DNA of 64,000 bases from Planctomycetota bacterium. Lineage in GTDB: Bacteria > Planctomycetota > J058 > JAJDCQ01. A program made the translations under genes and the position numbers. The stretch spans positions 1 to 64,000 of the forward strand of contig JAJDCQ010000073.1 of assembly GCA_029260755.1 (NCBI GenBank). The letters are read 5' to 3'. Position 1 is the first letter of the stretch. Every line of letters starts with the position of its first letter. Below are positions 56,301 through 64,000 of this stretch, piece by piece. The notes under the pieces are model-generated. The model worked only from the letters and a program-made list of their open reading frames with translations. It made no database searches and was not told the origin of the DNA.

Positions 56301-57046
56301 CCCCGGCCTGGGCGAACCGCGGCGTGATTCGCTACTCCCTCGGCGACCATCCCGGCGCGATCGAGGATCTGAGCCGGGCGCTCGAGCTCGCTCCGGGCGA
56401 TGCGAACGCCTGGCATCACCGCGGCCGCGCCCATTACGCCCTCGGCCGGTTCGAGGCGGCGGCCTCCGACCTCGGCCGCGCCCTCGAGCTCGACGACGGC
56501 CTGGTCGAGTGCTGGAACGACCGCGGCGCGTCGCGCCTGGCCACCGGCGATCTCGACGGCGCCACCGCCGACCTGACCCGGGCGCTCCAGCTCGACCCCC
56601 ATCGGAAGGGCACCTGGGCCAACCGCGGCTTCGCCCGGGCGCGGCGCGGCGACTGGCGCGGGGCGCTCGCCGACCTCGACGAGGCGCTCGCCCTCGACGC
56701 CGCCTACGCCCACGCCCTGTGCACCCGGGCGGGCGTGAAGCTCGAGCTCGGCGACGTGGCCGGCGGCCACGCCGACGCGGCCCGGGCGCTCGAGCTCGAC
56801 GCGTCGCTCGTCTACGCCTGGGGCTACCTCGCCCGCGCCAGGCGTCTCGGCGGCGACCCGGGCGGGGCGAGCGAGGTGGCGACCCGGGCGCTCGCGACCG
56901 ATCGCACCGCGGCGTTCCTCTGGGGGGAGCGGGGTCTCGCCCGGCGCGCTCTCGGGGACGCGGGCTTCCGCGAGGACCTGGAGCGCGCCCTGCAGCTCGG
57001 CGGCGACCTGGCCCAGGCCCCGGCCTGGCGGGCCGCCCTCCGCTGA
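53363..57046 (+). CDS. Membrane Ser/Thr protein kinase with TPR sensor domain
   Basis: This is a 1227-residue protein. Residues about 10-50 form a short helical module (LGEELVATGRLSQDQLAAAL) like that in the TPR protein at 36493. A Pro/Gly linker precedes a complete kinase domain (about 189-456): LGRGGMGVVYRA, VAIKAI, VIHRDVKPQN, VDFGLAQ, GTPHYVSPEQ. A transmembrane helix (about 482-506) is followed by a helical region and about nine TPR units (880-1220; for example GDHRGALADLALALELDRNH). ATG 53363 has GGAG upstream; the longer frame is rejected because it enters the divergent promoter region. The signal and the target are unknown. Confidence 0.93.
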   Translation: MPQTPLPAGPEERRLGEELVATGRLSQDQLAAALAAQRQRGGTLRRSLVELGLVPDGSALPPSVSRDETLVVAPPAEPDARSGSASPRPALTPAPQASPAPSLGPRPGGLPQRTPVSGRHAPTGPSSARLRTRLGGSARLTAPDLTPPSGAADSSAGRGPPAGHSSRIAAAARVPEDVAAAMADPSRRLGRYALVDELGRGGMGVVYRAWDVELRRTVAIKAIHDSLLDNHKERERFHREAQAAARLSHPVIVAVHEAGQHEGRPFLVMDYIRGETFAELQKREPLPARRVAEIVRDLARGLDHAHDQGVIHRDVKPQNVLLDAEGRPRLVDFGLAQSIDVDRQLTRTGQLIGTPHYVSPEQARGDLTSIGPHSDVYQLGGVLYWALTGSPPFHGATLPEILGKVFTTDPEPLRALAPEVHPDLETIALRCLEKEPRRRYLRASDLAAELDRFIRGDAIRARPIGRLARLVRWAGRNRALAVTLGIGGVLVVALAAGGVVAAAWAAAGERRAAEARARDQARAAWEAFETARAAVPVVDDADAAVDPGARDRRRRALDGVLAAGLEAVAATGRALAVHPEDDAVRRLAFDAALAFGEVALETEQWGLAATAFQRAAATGVDADRAAAALEAVAVERARVETLAREAVLGVLADLREGAYGVGVADVEDAVFALVRHPTPTTVGLLADELDATSAAIRESARAIYLEAREPDAAERARGEGSIDGLAEAVDWALDPASRGQARPELAARLERALVRIVTRHRDAGGAVEGADPLFSARIVERLGAPRLLTARACCEALGRIGLPAPRALASLADYIDAELDQRRAAVAGEALCRIATPEAVGLAVAARRRLGLRGPYWEIVSRRLERSETEVELAAETWADYMDHGVALMAKRDLAGAIEAFTAAITLDPTRPLAWNERARAKYGGGDPGGAIADFDRAIELAPRNALFHSSRGGAKFQVGDHRGALADLALALELDRNHAPAWANRGVIRYSLGDHPGAIEDLSRALELAPGDANAWHHRGRAHYALGRFEAAASDLGRALELDDGLVECWNDRGASRLATGDLDGATADLTRALQLDPHRKGTWANRGFARARRGDWRGALADLDEALALDAAYAHALCTRAGVKLELGDVAGGHADAARALELDASLVYAWGYLARARRLGGDPGGASEVATRALATDRTAAFLWGERGLARRALGDAGFREDLERALQLGGDLAQAPAWRAALR

Positions 57047-57090
57047 TTCGCTGGCGCAATCGTCGTGGTGCTCTAGAATGCGCGCCTCCG

Positions 57091-58137
57091 ATGAGCGATC
57101 ACCGCGACTCACCCCTCCGCTGGCTTCCGGGCCGCCCCCGCGCCGAAGAGATCGGGGAGACGCCCGAGGCGTTTCTCCGCTGGCTCGGCGGTCCGACCGC
57201 CGTCGTGATTCCGGGCCGCGACCGGAGCCGCTGCCGCGGCCTCGTCACCCTGCTCCACGGCAACGAGCCCTCCAGCCTGATCGGGCTCCACGCGTGGCTG
57301 CGCCAGGAGCCGACCCCGGCGACCGACGTCCTGGTGGTCATCGCATCGGTGGAGGCGGCGCTCCATCCCCCCGGCTTCGCCCATCGGATGCTCCCGGGGC
57401 GGCGCGACCTGAACCGGTGCTTCGTGGCGTCCTCGGACGACATCGACGGCCGGGTCGCCGCCGCGATCGTCGCGGCCATCCGCGAGCACCGATGCGAGTC
57501 GGTCGTCGACGTCCACAACAACAGCGGCCACAACCCGCCCTACGGCGTCATCACGGTGATCGACGCCGATCGCGCCGGCCTCGTCGCCCTCTTCGCCGAT
57601 CGGTGCGTCCACACCGAGATCGCGCTCGGGACGCTCCTCGAGGCGACGGTCGACCTCCCCACCGTCTCGATCGAGTGCGGCCGCTCGGGCGACCCGGCCG
57701 CCGATGCGGTCGCCCTCGCGGGGATCGTGCGCTACACCGGGCGGGAGCGACTCGACGACCCGAAGCCGACCGGCACGATGATGATCTACGACCGGCCGAT
57801 TCGCGTCTGCGTCGCCGACGGCGTCGAGCTCGCCTTCGCCGAGGAGCGGGTCGAGGGCGTCGATGTGACGTTCACGCCGGACGTCGACGCGCATAACTTC
57901 GGGCTCGTTCCGAAGGGGACGCTCCTCGGCTGGGTCCGCGACGGCGCGCCCTACCCGTTCGTCGCGACCGACTCCGACGGGAACGACCAGACCGGCACGA
58001 CCTTCGTCATCGAGGGCGGCGAGCTGCGCGCTGCGCGCGAGTTCGTCCCGATCATGATGACGACGACCCCGCGGATCGCGAAGGTCGACTGCCTCTGCTA
58101 CCTCGTCAGTCGGCGCCGCGGCGTCCTGCCCTCGTGA
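57091..58137 (+). CDS. Aspartoacylase/succinylglutamate desuccinylase-like zinc hydrolase
   Basis: This 348-residue member of the M14-related AstE/ASPA group shows the zinc ligands His56 and Glu59 (LHGNEPSSL) and His142 (VVDVHNNSGHNP), with the substrate motif RRDLNRCF. These enzymes cleave acyl groups from amino acids. The C-terminal beta domain (about 240-348) is present. A weak promoter-like TAGAAT lies at 57074-57079. It begins 45 bases after the kinase and overlaps the flavoprotein gene by four bases, so the two are probably co-expressed. Confidence 0.82.
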   Translation: MSDHRDSPLRWLPGRPRAEEIGETPEAFLRWLGGPTAVVIPGRDRSRCRGLVTLLHGNEPSSLIGLHAWLRQEPTPATDVLVVIASVEAALHPPGFAHRMLPGRRDLNRCFVASSDDIDGRVAAAIVAAIREHRCESVVDVHNNSGHNPPYGVITVIDADRAGLVALFADRCVHTEIALGTLLEATVDLPTVSIECGRSGDPAADAVALAGIVRYTGRERLDDPKPTGTMMIYDRPIRVCVADGVELAFAEERVEGVDVTFTPDVDAHNFGLVPKGTLLGWVRDGAPYPFVATDSDGNDQTGTTFVIEGGELRAAREFVPIMMTTTPRIAKVDCLCYLVSRRRGVLPS

Positions 58138-60155
58138 CCGCCCCCGAGGCGTTCGACGTGGTGATCGCCGGCGGCGGGCTGGCCGGGCTCTGCCTGACCC
58201 GACTGCTCGCCCTCGAGCACCCCGAGCTCGGCGTGATCACGATCGACCGGGGCGCCGGCCCGGCCCGCAAGGTCGGCGAGTCGACCGTCGAGATCGGCGC
58301 CCACTTCCTCTCGACCCGCCTCCAGCTCGCCGATCTGCTCCGCCGGACCCAGCTCCCGAAGAACGGGCTGCGGTTCTGGTTCGACGACGAGGCGCGGGCG
58401 ACCCCGTTCGCCGAGGCGAGCGAGGACGGACCGGTCACGTTTTCCTGGTGGCAGAGCTTTCAGCTCGACCGGGAGCGCCTCGAGACCGACCTGATCGAGC
58501 TCGGTCGGTCGGCCGGTGCACGCCATCTCTACGGCGCGTCGGACCTGACCCTCGAGAGCGGTCCGTCGAGCTCGACGCCGGACGCGCCGCACGTCGTCAC
58601 GTTCGATCACGACGGAGCGCGCCGCCGGGTCGCCGGCCGCTGGCTCGTCGACGCGACCGGCGTCGCGGCCGCCCTCGGGCGTCGCCGCGGGTTGCTCGAG
58701 GCCGAGGCGCGCGTCCCCCACGGCGGCTGCTGGGCGCGGTTCCGGGGCGCGCGGTGCCTCCACCGCCTCCTCCGCGACGGCGGCGACCGCCGGATGCTCC
58801 GCGCCCACCGCCTCCTCTCGACGAACCACCTGATGCACGAGGGCTACTGGATCTGGTTGATCCCGCTCCCGTCGGGCCTGCTGAGCGTCGGGCTCGTCTA
58901 CGACGAGACGGTCCTGCGCGATCCGCCGGCCACCCTTGAGGCGTTCCGCGCGTTCCTCGCCGAGCACGCGATGGCGGCCGAGGTGCTCGACGGCGCCGAA
59001 CCGATCGACTTCGGGCGGCTGCGCGGCTTCGCCTGGAAGCCGGAGCGCTGGATCGACGCCGACGAACGAACCGCGTCGATCGGGCTGGCGGCCGGCTTCG
59101 TCGACCCGTTCTACAGCAGCGGGAGCGACCTGATCGCGATCGAGTGCGAGGCGATCTCCGACCTCGTCGCCGCCGACCGCTGCGGCGCCGGGCCTGCCGA
59201 TCTGGCCCCCCGCGCCATCGCGGCGAACGCGGTCCTCGAGGCGTTCTACGAGCAGGCGGTCCGGTGGGTCGGCGGCGTCTACCGGAGCTTCGCGAGCTTC
59301 GAGCTGTCCGTGCCGCGTTACCGGCGTGATCTCCACGTCTACTGGGGCATCTTCGTCTGGCCGTACCTCTCGGGGCAGCTCCGCGACCCGGCGTTCGTCG
59401 AGCGGTGGATCCCGCTCGCGCATCGCACCCGCGCGCGGAGCGAGTTCTTCGGTCGGCTCTTCGCGTGGGCCTACGACCGCCTGAAGGCGCAGGGTCGGCA
59501 CCGCCGCGGGAACCGGGGCGAGTACGCGTTCAACCAGCTCGGCTACCGGACCTTCCCGGCGCTGCGGTTCGAGCGGTCGATGGGACGGCCGCTCGAGCTC
59601 GACCTGATGGCCGAGCTCCAGGACGAGAGCGACGCCCTCGGCTTCCTCGCCGTCCTCGACGTCCTCTGGGACGGCGACCGGGCGCCGCTGCGTCGGCCGC
59701 TCTACGAGGCGGTCCACGGCGAGACCCTCGAGGCGCTGATCGCGCTCGCCGCAAGCGACGGCTTCGATGAGTCGTTCTGGCGCGAGGTCGGCGCGCGGAT
59801 CGGCCGCGGCGTCGCCGAGAGCTACGCGCGCGCCGGGGCTCCGCTCGACGCCGATCCGACCGTCGACGCGACGAGCTTCGGCGCGCTCCGGCGGACCGTG
59901 CTCGGCCTCGCCGGCGACGACGCCGATCGACGGACCGCCGCCACCCGCCACTGGAACGCCCTCCCCGCGCTCCGAGCGATGGACGACTTCGACCCGGTCG
60001 CGCTTCGCGACGCCGTCCAGCCCGCCGTGACCTGGTCGCTCGACGCGTCGCCGTGGGGGATCGGGGAGCTCGACTGGACGACGGTCTACGACGTCCTCGC
60101 CGACCGCTGGGCGGCGCTGCCGGTCCGGGCGGAGGCGGGGCCCCCCGGTCCCTGA
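58134..60155 (+). CDS. Flavin-dependent halogenase-like oxidoreductase
   Basis: This 673-residue flavoprotein has an N-terminal FAD fold (IAGGGLAGLC), KVGEST at 46-51, Lys76 in LPKNGLRFWF near where halogenases carry their catalytic Lys, and the WxWxIP signature as WIWLIPL (about 240-246). A second FAD contact is GFVDPFYSSGSDLI. The C-terminal 230 residues extend beyond a typical tryptophan halogenase. The WxWxIP motif favours halogenase ancestry, but a related monooxygenase or dehydrogenase role is possible. The GTG start overlaps the hydrolase stop (GTGA), so the pair may act on the same acylated metabolite. Confidence 0.75.
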   Translation: MTAPEAFDVVIAGGGLAGLCLTRLLALEHPELGVITIDRGAGPARKVGESTVEIGAHFLSTRLQLADLLRRTQLPKNGLRFWFDDEARATPFAEASEDGPVTFSWWQSFQLDRERLETDLIELGRSAGARHLYGASDLTLESGPSSSTPDAPHVVTFDHDGARRRVAGRWLVDATGVAAALGRRRGLLEAEARVPHGGCWARFRGARCLHRLLRDGGDRRMLRAHRLLSTNHLMHEGYWIWLIPLPSGLLSVGLVYDETVLRDPPATLEAFRAFLAEHAMAAEVLDGAEPIDFGRLRGFAWKPERWIDADERTASIGLAAGFVDPFYSSGSDLIAIECEAISDLVAADRCGAGPADLAPRAIAANAVLEAFYEQAVRWVGGVYRSFASFELSVPRYRRDLHVYWGIFVWPYLSGQLRDPAFVERWIPLAHRTRARSEFFGRLFAWAYDRLKAQGRHRRGNRGEYAFNQLGYRTFPALRFERSMGRPLELDLMAELQDESDALGFLAVLDVLWDGDRAPLRRPLYEAVHGETLEALIALAASDGFDESFWREVGARIGRGVAESYARAGAPLDADPTVDATSFGALRRTVLGLAGDDADRRTAATRHWNALPALRAMDDFDPVALRDAVQPAVTWSLDASPWGIGELDWTTVYDVLADRWAALPVRAEAGPPGP

Positions 60156-60373
60156 CTCCCCGCGCCGGCCGTCCGATGCGGCGCGCCGCACCCGGATGTG
60201 GCGCGGCGCGCCGTGCCCGGGGTGCGTCGGCGCCCCGCGCCCGCCGCCGCGCCGGCCGCCGGAGCCTTGGGGGAGGCGCCGGGGGCGCGGTCCGCCGCTT
60301 GCTCCTCTCGACCCGCGTCGTCGGCGACGGACGCCGGACGCGATCGAAACGAGAGAGAGAGAGAGAGGCGAGG

Positions 60374-60595
60374 ATGAAGAAGCTCGGCGCGAACGTGGCG
60401 AAGGCAGGTCTGGCGGCGTTCTGCCTGGGGTGGCTGCCGATCACGGCGTCGTTGATCATCGGGGAGGCGGCCTTGGTCGTCCCCGGAAGCGTGATCGACG
60501 TCCTCCACCTCGGCGGCCTCGGCCTCGCCATCGTCGGCGGCATCGTCTACGCCGTCAGCCCCGAGGCGAAGCCCGAGCCCGAGGCGGCGGCGTAA
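60374..60595 (+). CDS. Small two-helix membrane protein
   Basis: This is a 73-residue protein with two hydrophobic segments (AGLAAFCLGWLPITASLII and HLGGLGLAIVGGIVYAVS) and an acidic Pro/Ala tail. It is preceded by a (GA)8 tract and GGCGAGG just before the ATG, which makes a purine-rich ribosome site. A hairpin lies 30 bases after its stop. No family is recognised. The 218 bp before it show no other gene. Confidence 0.68.
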   Translation: MKKLGANVAKAGLAAFCLGWLPITASLIIGEAALVVPGSVIDVLHLGGLGLAIVGGIVYAVSPEAKPEPEAAA

Positions 60596-60626
60596 CACCG
60601 CGAGACATTCAGACAATCGCACGGAC

Positions 60627-60654
60627 GCGGGCGAGCTCTCCGGAGCTCGCCCGC
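60627..60654. terminator. Bidirectional terminator-like hairpin
   Basis: GCGGGCGAGCTC (60627-60638) and GAGCTCGCCCGC (60643-60654) form a perfect 12-bp stem with a TCCG loop, between the convergent ends of the small membrane protein gene and the WD40 gene. There is no strong T-run. Confidence 0.6.
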
Positions 60655-60687
60655 TCCTCATCGTTCCGTCCCGTCGGTCGGCGATCA

Positions 60688-63600
60688 TCAGTCGCCGCGC
60701 CGGGCCTCGATGAACCTCGCCGGGGCCGGCTCGCGGATGACGTCGGCGCCGTCGATCATGAGCCGCGTCGCCGCCCGGGCCTCCTCGACGAGCTCGTCCG
60801 GAGTCCGGGCCAGCGGCTCGGTCTCGAGCAGCATGACGACGCCGTCGGACCAGCCGATCGCGAGCCGATCCGCGTCACGCGGGTGGAAGGCGACGCTCCG
60901 CGGGCTCGCCGTCGTGCCTCGCCGGGTGATCCGCAGCCACTCCTCGTGGCTCGCGGCATCCCAGACGCGCGCGATGCGGTTGCCGGCGGCCGAGGCGATC
61001 CGGTTCCCGCGCCACGCGAGGCTCGAGATGCCGCCGGCGGCATCGTGCACTTCGTCGGGCTCGAGGCGACCGAGCTCGCGCGAGGCGGCGACGTCCCAGA
61101 TCCGGATCCTCGGCTTGCCGCCCGACGCGAGGCGCGTTCCGTCGGGGCTCCAGGCGAGGGCGGCGTTGCGGGACTGGCGGGCGACGAGGCGCTCGAGGAT
61201 GACGCCTCCGCGCGGATCGATGATCGAGATGCCGCCGATGCCGCCGACGGCGAGGCGGTCGCCGTCGGGGTCGAAGGTGAGGGAGGTGGTGAGACGGTGG
61301 GGGGCTCCGGGGAAGTCGACGTCGCCGACGCGGAGGAGCTCGTCGCCGGACTCGACGTCGTGGACGATGATCTGCCCCTTGCGCGTGTGGGAGACGGCGA
61401 GCTCGCCCGACGGCGTGATCGCCAGCGAGTACGACCTGAGCGTCTCGGAGCTCGAGAGCACCTCCACCGACTCGTTCGGCCCATCGACGATCCACGACCG
61501 GATCACCCCCTCGGGGTCGCCGAGCACGATCGCCCCTCGCTCCGGCACGAAGAGAAGGGAGCGGACCTGGTCCCGTCCGGTGTCGAGCGTTCGCGTCACC
61601 CGTCGGGCCTCGAGGTCGTAGAGGTGGATCTTTCCGTCGCTGCTGCCGATGGCCAGACGCGCTCCGATCGCGTCGAACGCCAGGATCCCCACGCTCTTTC
61701 GGAGCGCCGCGATCGGCCCCGTCCGCGGCCGATCGGGGAGATCCCAGATCCGGATCTCGTTGACGCTCGTGGCGACGAGCTCGCCGTCGGGGCCGAAGCT
61801 GAGGTGCCCGATCGCGCTCGCGTGTCCCGGGATCGCGTGGATCACCTCGCCCGACTCCGCGTCCCAGACGTAGATCCGGCCGCGGGCGTGGCCGGCCAGG
61901 CTCCCGGTCGCGAGCCACCGGCCGTCGGGGCTCCACGCGAGCTCTCCCGCCGGGTCGCCGGTGGCCGGCGGGTCGAGCACGGCGGCGGCGCGTCGAGTCG
62001 CGAGGTCCCAGATGTGGACGAAGCCGCCCTGGCTGAACGCGAGGCGCTCGCCGTCGGGGGAGAACGCCGCGCCCATCGCCTTCTTGACGATCCCCTGCGG
62101 GATCAGCGACGGGCCGATCTCCTCGCCCGTCGACGCCTCCCAGAGCTTGAGCCGGTCGGCCCCGCTCCGGGTCATGATCCACCGGCCGTCGGGGCTCCAC
62201 GCGACCTGACCGGGAGCGACGTGATGGTAGCCGAGGGTCGCGAGCGCCTCGCCGGACGCGACGTCGTGGACGGTCACCATGCCTCGGGTCTCCTTCTCCT
62301 CGTCCCGATAGGAGTGCGCGATGGCGATCCGCGCGCCGTCGGGCGAGAAGGCGACGCCGGCGTGGCCGACCGGCGTCCACGGCAACCGCACCGACGACCA
62401 GCCTCCCGATTCGTCTCGTCGGAAGAGCTTCATCCCGTTTCGATCCGGGACGGCGAGGGTGCCGTCTCCGCTCCAGGCGACGTCGCCGTGGAAGGTGCTC
62501 GGGTCCTCGGAGAGGGCGGTGATGAGCGCACCGGTCCGGGCGTCCCAGAGGAGCACCCGGTCTCCCGTGCTTGCCAGGACGCGGCCCGACGGATCGAGGC
62601 GGGCGGTGTCGATCGAGTTGTGCCCCTCGAGCGCGCGGACGGTCAGCCCCGCGGCGTCGCGAACGACGAGGCGACGGCCGGTCGAGTGGGTGGCGTGCGC
62701 GAACGTCCTTCCGTCGTGGGCGACGGCCACCCCCGTGCGGGTGTTGCTCCCGATCCAGCGGCCGACCGTCCGTCCGGTCGTCAGGTCGACGAGGGCGATC
62801 GCCGCGCCGTTCGACGTGACGAGGCCGCCCTCGACGAACGCGACGAGCTCGATCGAGGCGGCCCGGCCGAGACCGGCGAAGGGCGTGCCGTCGACGGGCT
62901 CTGCGTCGTCCGACCCGGCCGTCGCGACGATCCGGACGCGGCCGTCGCCGGTGCCGATCGCGAGGACGGCGCCGTCGGATGAGAGCGCGAGCGCGGTCGC
63001 CGGCGCCCCCGCGTCGAGGACGCTCGCCCGCGACCGGTCCGGCGCGCCGGACGCGCCGATCGGGATGACCGAGACCGACGCGCCCCGGGCGAGCGCGATG
63101 GCGCGACCGTCGGCGCGCCAGGCGACCGCGGTGGCCGGGCCGGCGTCGTCGGGCTCCTCGATGCGCTCGCCCGTCTCGATCCTCCAGAGGTCGAGGCCGG
63201 CCTTCGACGCGACGGCGAGGAGCGCGTCGTCGGGCGAGATCGCGACCTCGGTGAGCGACGCGACGAGACCGGGGACGGCGACGTCGCGGACCAGCGCGCC
63301 CGTCGTCGCGTCGATCACGGAGATCGACGCCTTCGAGCTCGGCGTCGCGAGGAGGCGCCCCGAGGGCGAGAACCGCGGCCGGCCGGCGAGGGACGGCGAG
63401 ACGCCCCGGGTCGCGATGAACGGCGCCGCCTCGCCGGTCGTCGCCCGCCAGCGGGTGAACGAGCCGCCGCTGAAGCCGACGAGGCCGCCGTCTCCGGTGA
63501 ACGCGAGGGCGATCGCGTTCGCGGTGTGGAGCGACGGCGACTGGAACCGCAGGCGCGGCGACTCGGCGCGCGCCTCGAGCAGGCGCCAGCGCGCCGCCGG

Positions 63601-64000
63601 GCTCGGGGCGAGCGCGTTGGCCCGGGCGAGGAGCGTCCACGCGGCCGCCGCCTCGCGGGCGTCCATCGCGCCATCGGCGATCTCGACGAGCACCTCGGCG
63701 AGCCGGGCATCGGCGGACGCGATCGCGAGCTTCGCCGCGTCCGACTCGCGCCGGGCCTCCGCCTCGGCCGTCCGCGCCCGGCCGAGCGCCTCGCGGGCGC
63801 GGGCGGCCTCGTCCTCGGCCCGGGCCTGAGCGTCTGTCGCATCCTCGGTCGCATCGCGGATCGCGGCGAACGAGCGAGAGACGACGACGCCCGCGCCGAC
63901 CGCGAGGGCGACCAGAGCGGCGCCGCCGAGCCCGATCGTCGCGGCGAACGCCCGGTGGCGGGCGGCCCAGCGGAGCGCGCGCTCGCCGCGGCCGACGGGG
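60688..64000 (-). CDS. WD40-repeat protein, probable C-terminal part of a Ser/Thr kinase receptor (partial)
   Basis: The frame is open from its stop at 60688 to the right edge of the window, so the gene continues beyond it. From the edge inward it encodes a basic stretch, a transmembrane helix (TIGLGGAALVALAVGAGVVV), a coiled coil rich in Ala/Glu/Arg, and then about 950 residues of WD40-type repeats (for example VAWSPDGRWIMTRSG, LAWSPDGTRLASGGKPRIRI). The helix and its preceding basic segment resemble the post-kinase region of the protein at 53363, so a kinase domain is expected upstream, as in planctomycete kinase-WD40 receptors. A GTG at 63693 is only an internal codon. Confidence 0.88.
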   Translation of the reverse strand, partial: PVGRGERALRWAARHRAFAATIGLGGAALVALAVGAGVVVSRSFAAIRDATEDATDAQARAEDEAARAREALGRARTAEAEARRESDAAKLAIASADARLAEVLVEIADGAMDAREAAAAWTLLARANALAPSPAARWRLLEARAESPRLRFQSPSLHTANAIALAFTGDGGLVGFSGGSFTRWRATTGEAAPFIATRGVSPSLAGRPRFSPSGRLLATPSSKASISVIDATTGALVRDVAVPGLVASLTEVAISPDDALLAVASKAGLDLWRIETGERIEEPDDAGPATAVAWRADGRAIALARGASVSVIPIGASGAPDRSRASVLDAGAPATALALSSDGAVLAIGTGDGRVRIVATAGSDDAEPVDGTPFAGLGRAASIELVAFVEGGLVTSNGAAIALVDLTTGRTVGRWIGSNTRTGVAVAHDGRTFAHATHSTGRRLVVRDAAGLTVRALEGHNSIDTARLDPSGRVLASTGDRVLLWDARTGALITALSEDPSTFHGDVAWSGDGTLAVPDRNGMKLFRRDESGGWSSVRLPWTPVGHAGVAFSPDGARIAIAHSYRDEEKETRGMVTVHDVASGEALATLGYHHVAPGQVAWSPDGRWIMTRSGADRLKLWEASTGEEIGPSLIPQGIVKKAMGAAFSPDGERLAFSQGGFVHIWDLATRRAAAVLDPPATGDPAGELAWSPDGRWLATGSLAGHARGRIYVWDAESGEVIHAIPGHASAIGHLSFGPDGELVATSVNEIRIWDLPDRPRTGPIAALRKSVGILAFDAIGARLAIGSSDGKIHLYDLEARRVTRTLDTGRDQVRSLLFVPERGAIVLGDPEGVIRSWIVDGPNESVEVLSSSETLRSYSLAITPSGELAVSHTRKGQIIVHDVESGDELLRVGDVDFPGAPHRLTTSLTFDPDGDRLAVGGIGGISIIDPRGGVILERLVARQSRNAALAWSPDGTRLASGGKPRIRIWDVAASRELGRLEPDEVHDAAGGISSLAWRGNRIASAAGNRIARVWDAASHEEWLRITRRGTTASPRSVAFHPRDADRLAIGWSDGVVMLLETEPLARTPDELVEEARAATRLMIDGADVIREPAPARFIEARRGD

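Noticed and set aside
53273..57112. Minus-strand open frame of about 1280 codons opposite the kinase-TPR gene
   Set aside because: Antisense shadow with no recognisable domain. The sense strand has an intact kinase and TPR units.

Overview
The window is a GC-rich (roughly 70 % by eye) bacterial chromosome segment. It is densely packed and carries protein genes plus one structural RNA. The content points to a planctomycete-like or related deep-branching bacterium: three Ser/Thr protein kinases with receptor-like extensions plus the tail of a fourth, two ECF sigma genes (one paired with a kinase, one fused to a membrane-anchored extracytoplasmic region), an FHA protein, long TPR and WD40 proteins, and a redoxin / cytochrome c / PHM-type copper monooxygenase fusion. 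The lineage is inferred from gene content only; there is no rRNA in the window.

Layout. 1-6.5 kb: a gene cut by the left edge, a small secreted protein, an exported metallophosphoesterase, a His/Cys-repeat lipoprotein, and a three-gene overlapping operon (PDZ protein, small membrane protein, HEAT-like membrane protein). 6.7-9.7 kb: delta-1-pyrroline-5-carboxylate dehydrogenase and a TPR-like lipoprotein. 10-17.3 kb: a tight run of an S41 processing protease, tsaD, larB, nnrD and a Lon-related protease with a long Lys/Ala-rich tail. 17.3-26.2 kb: an Rpn-like nuclease, a 96-bp palindromic element, an ECF sigma / kinase pair, a small lipoprotein, a LURP-one-like protein and the ECF-membrane-Ig-like fusion. 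26.6-31.7 kb: rnpB, a coiled-coil zinc-ribbon protein, rpoD and dnaG, driven by a recognisable sigma-70-type promoter. 31.9-36.3 kb: an alkyl-DHAP-synthase-like enzyme overlapping a GlpB-like flavoprotein (possible ether-lipid or glycerophosphate chemistry) and a BamE-like lipoprotein.

36.4-48.4 kb is the most distinctive region. A membrane TPR protein with five RTVE-type threonine repeats is followed by a zinc-ribbon/poly-Pro Ser/Thr kinase. These converge on a three-gene operon holding a double-FHA protein, a small TPR protein and an internally duplicated unknown protein. I propose, as inference, that this is a phosphothreonine writer-substrate-reader module.

48.6-53.2 kb: a nitroreductase, a TetR regulator and an SDR oxidoreductase with matching 23-bp candidate operators before tetR and SDR, then a palindromic repeat and the copper monooxygenase fusion. 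53.4-64 kb: a kinase-TPR receptor, an aspartoacylase-like zinc hydrolase overlapping a halogenase-like flavoprotein, a tiny membrane protein, and the WD40 part of a probable kinase that runs off the right edge. I saw no tRNA, rRNA, CRISPR array or complete insertion sequence.
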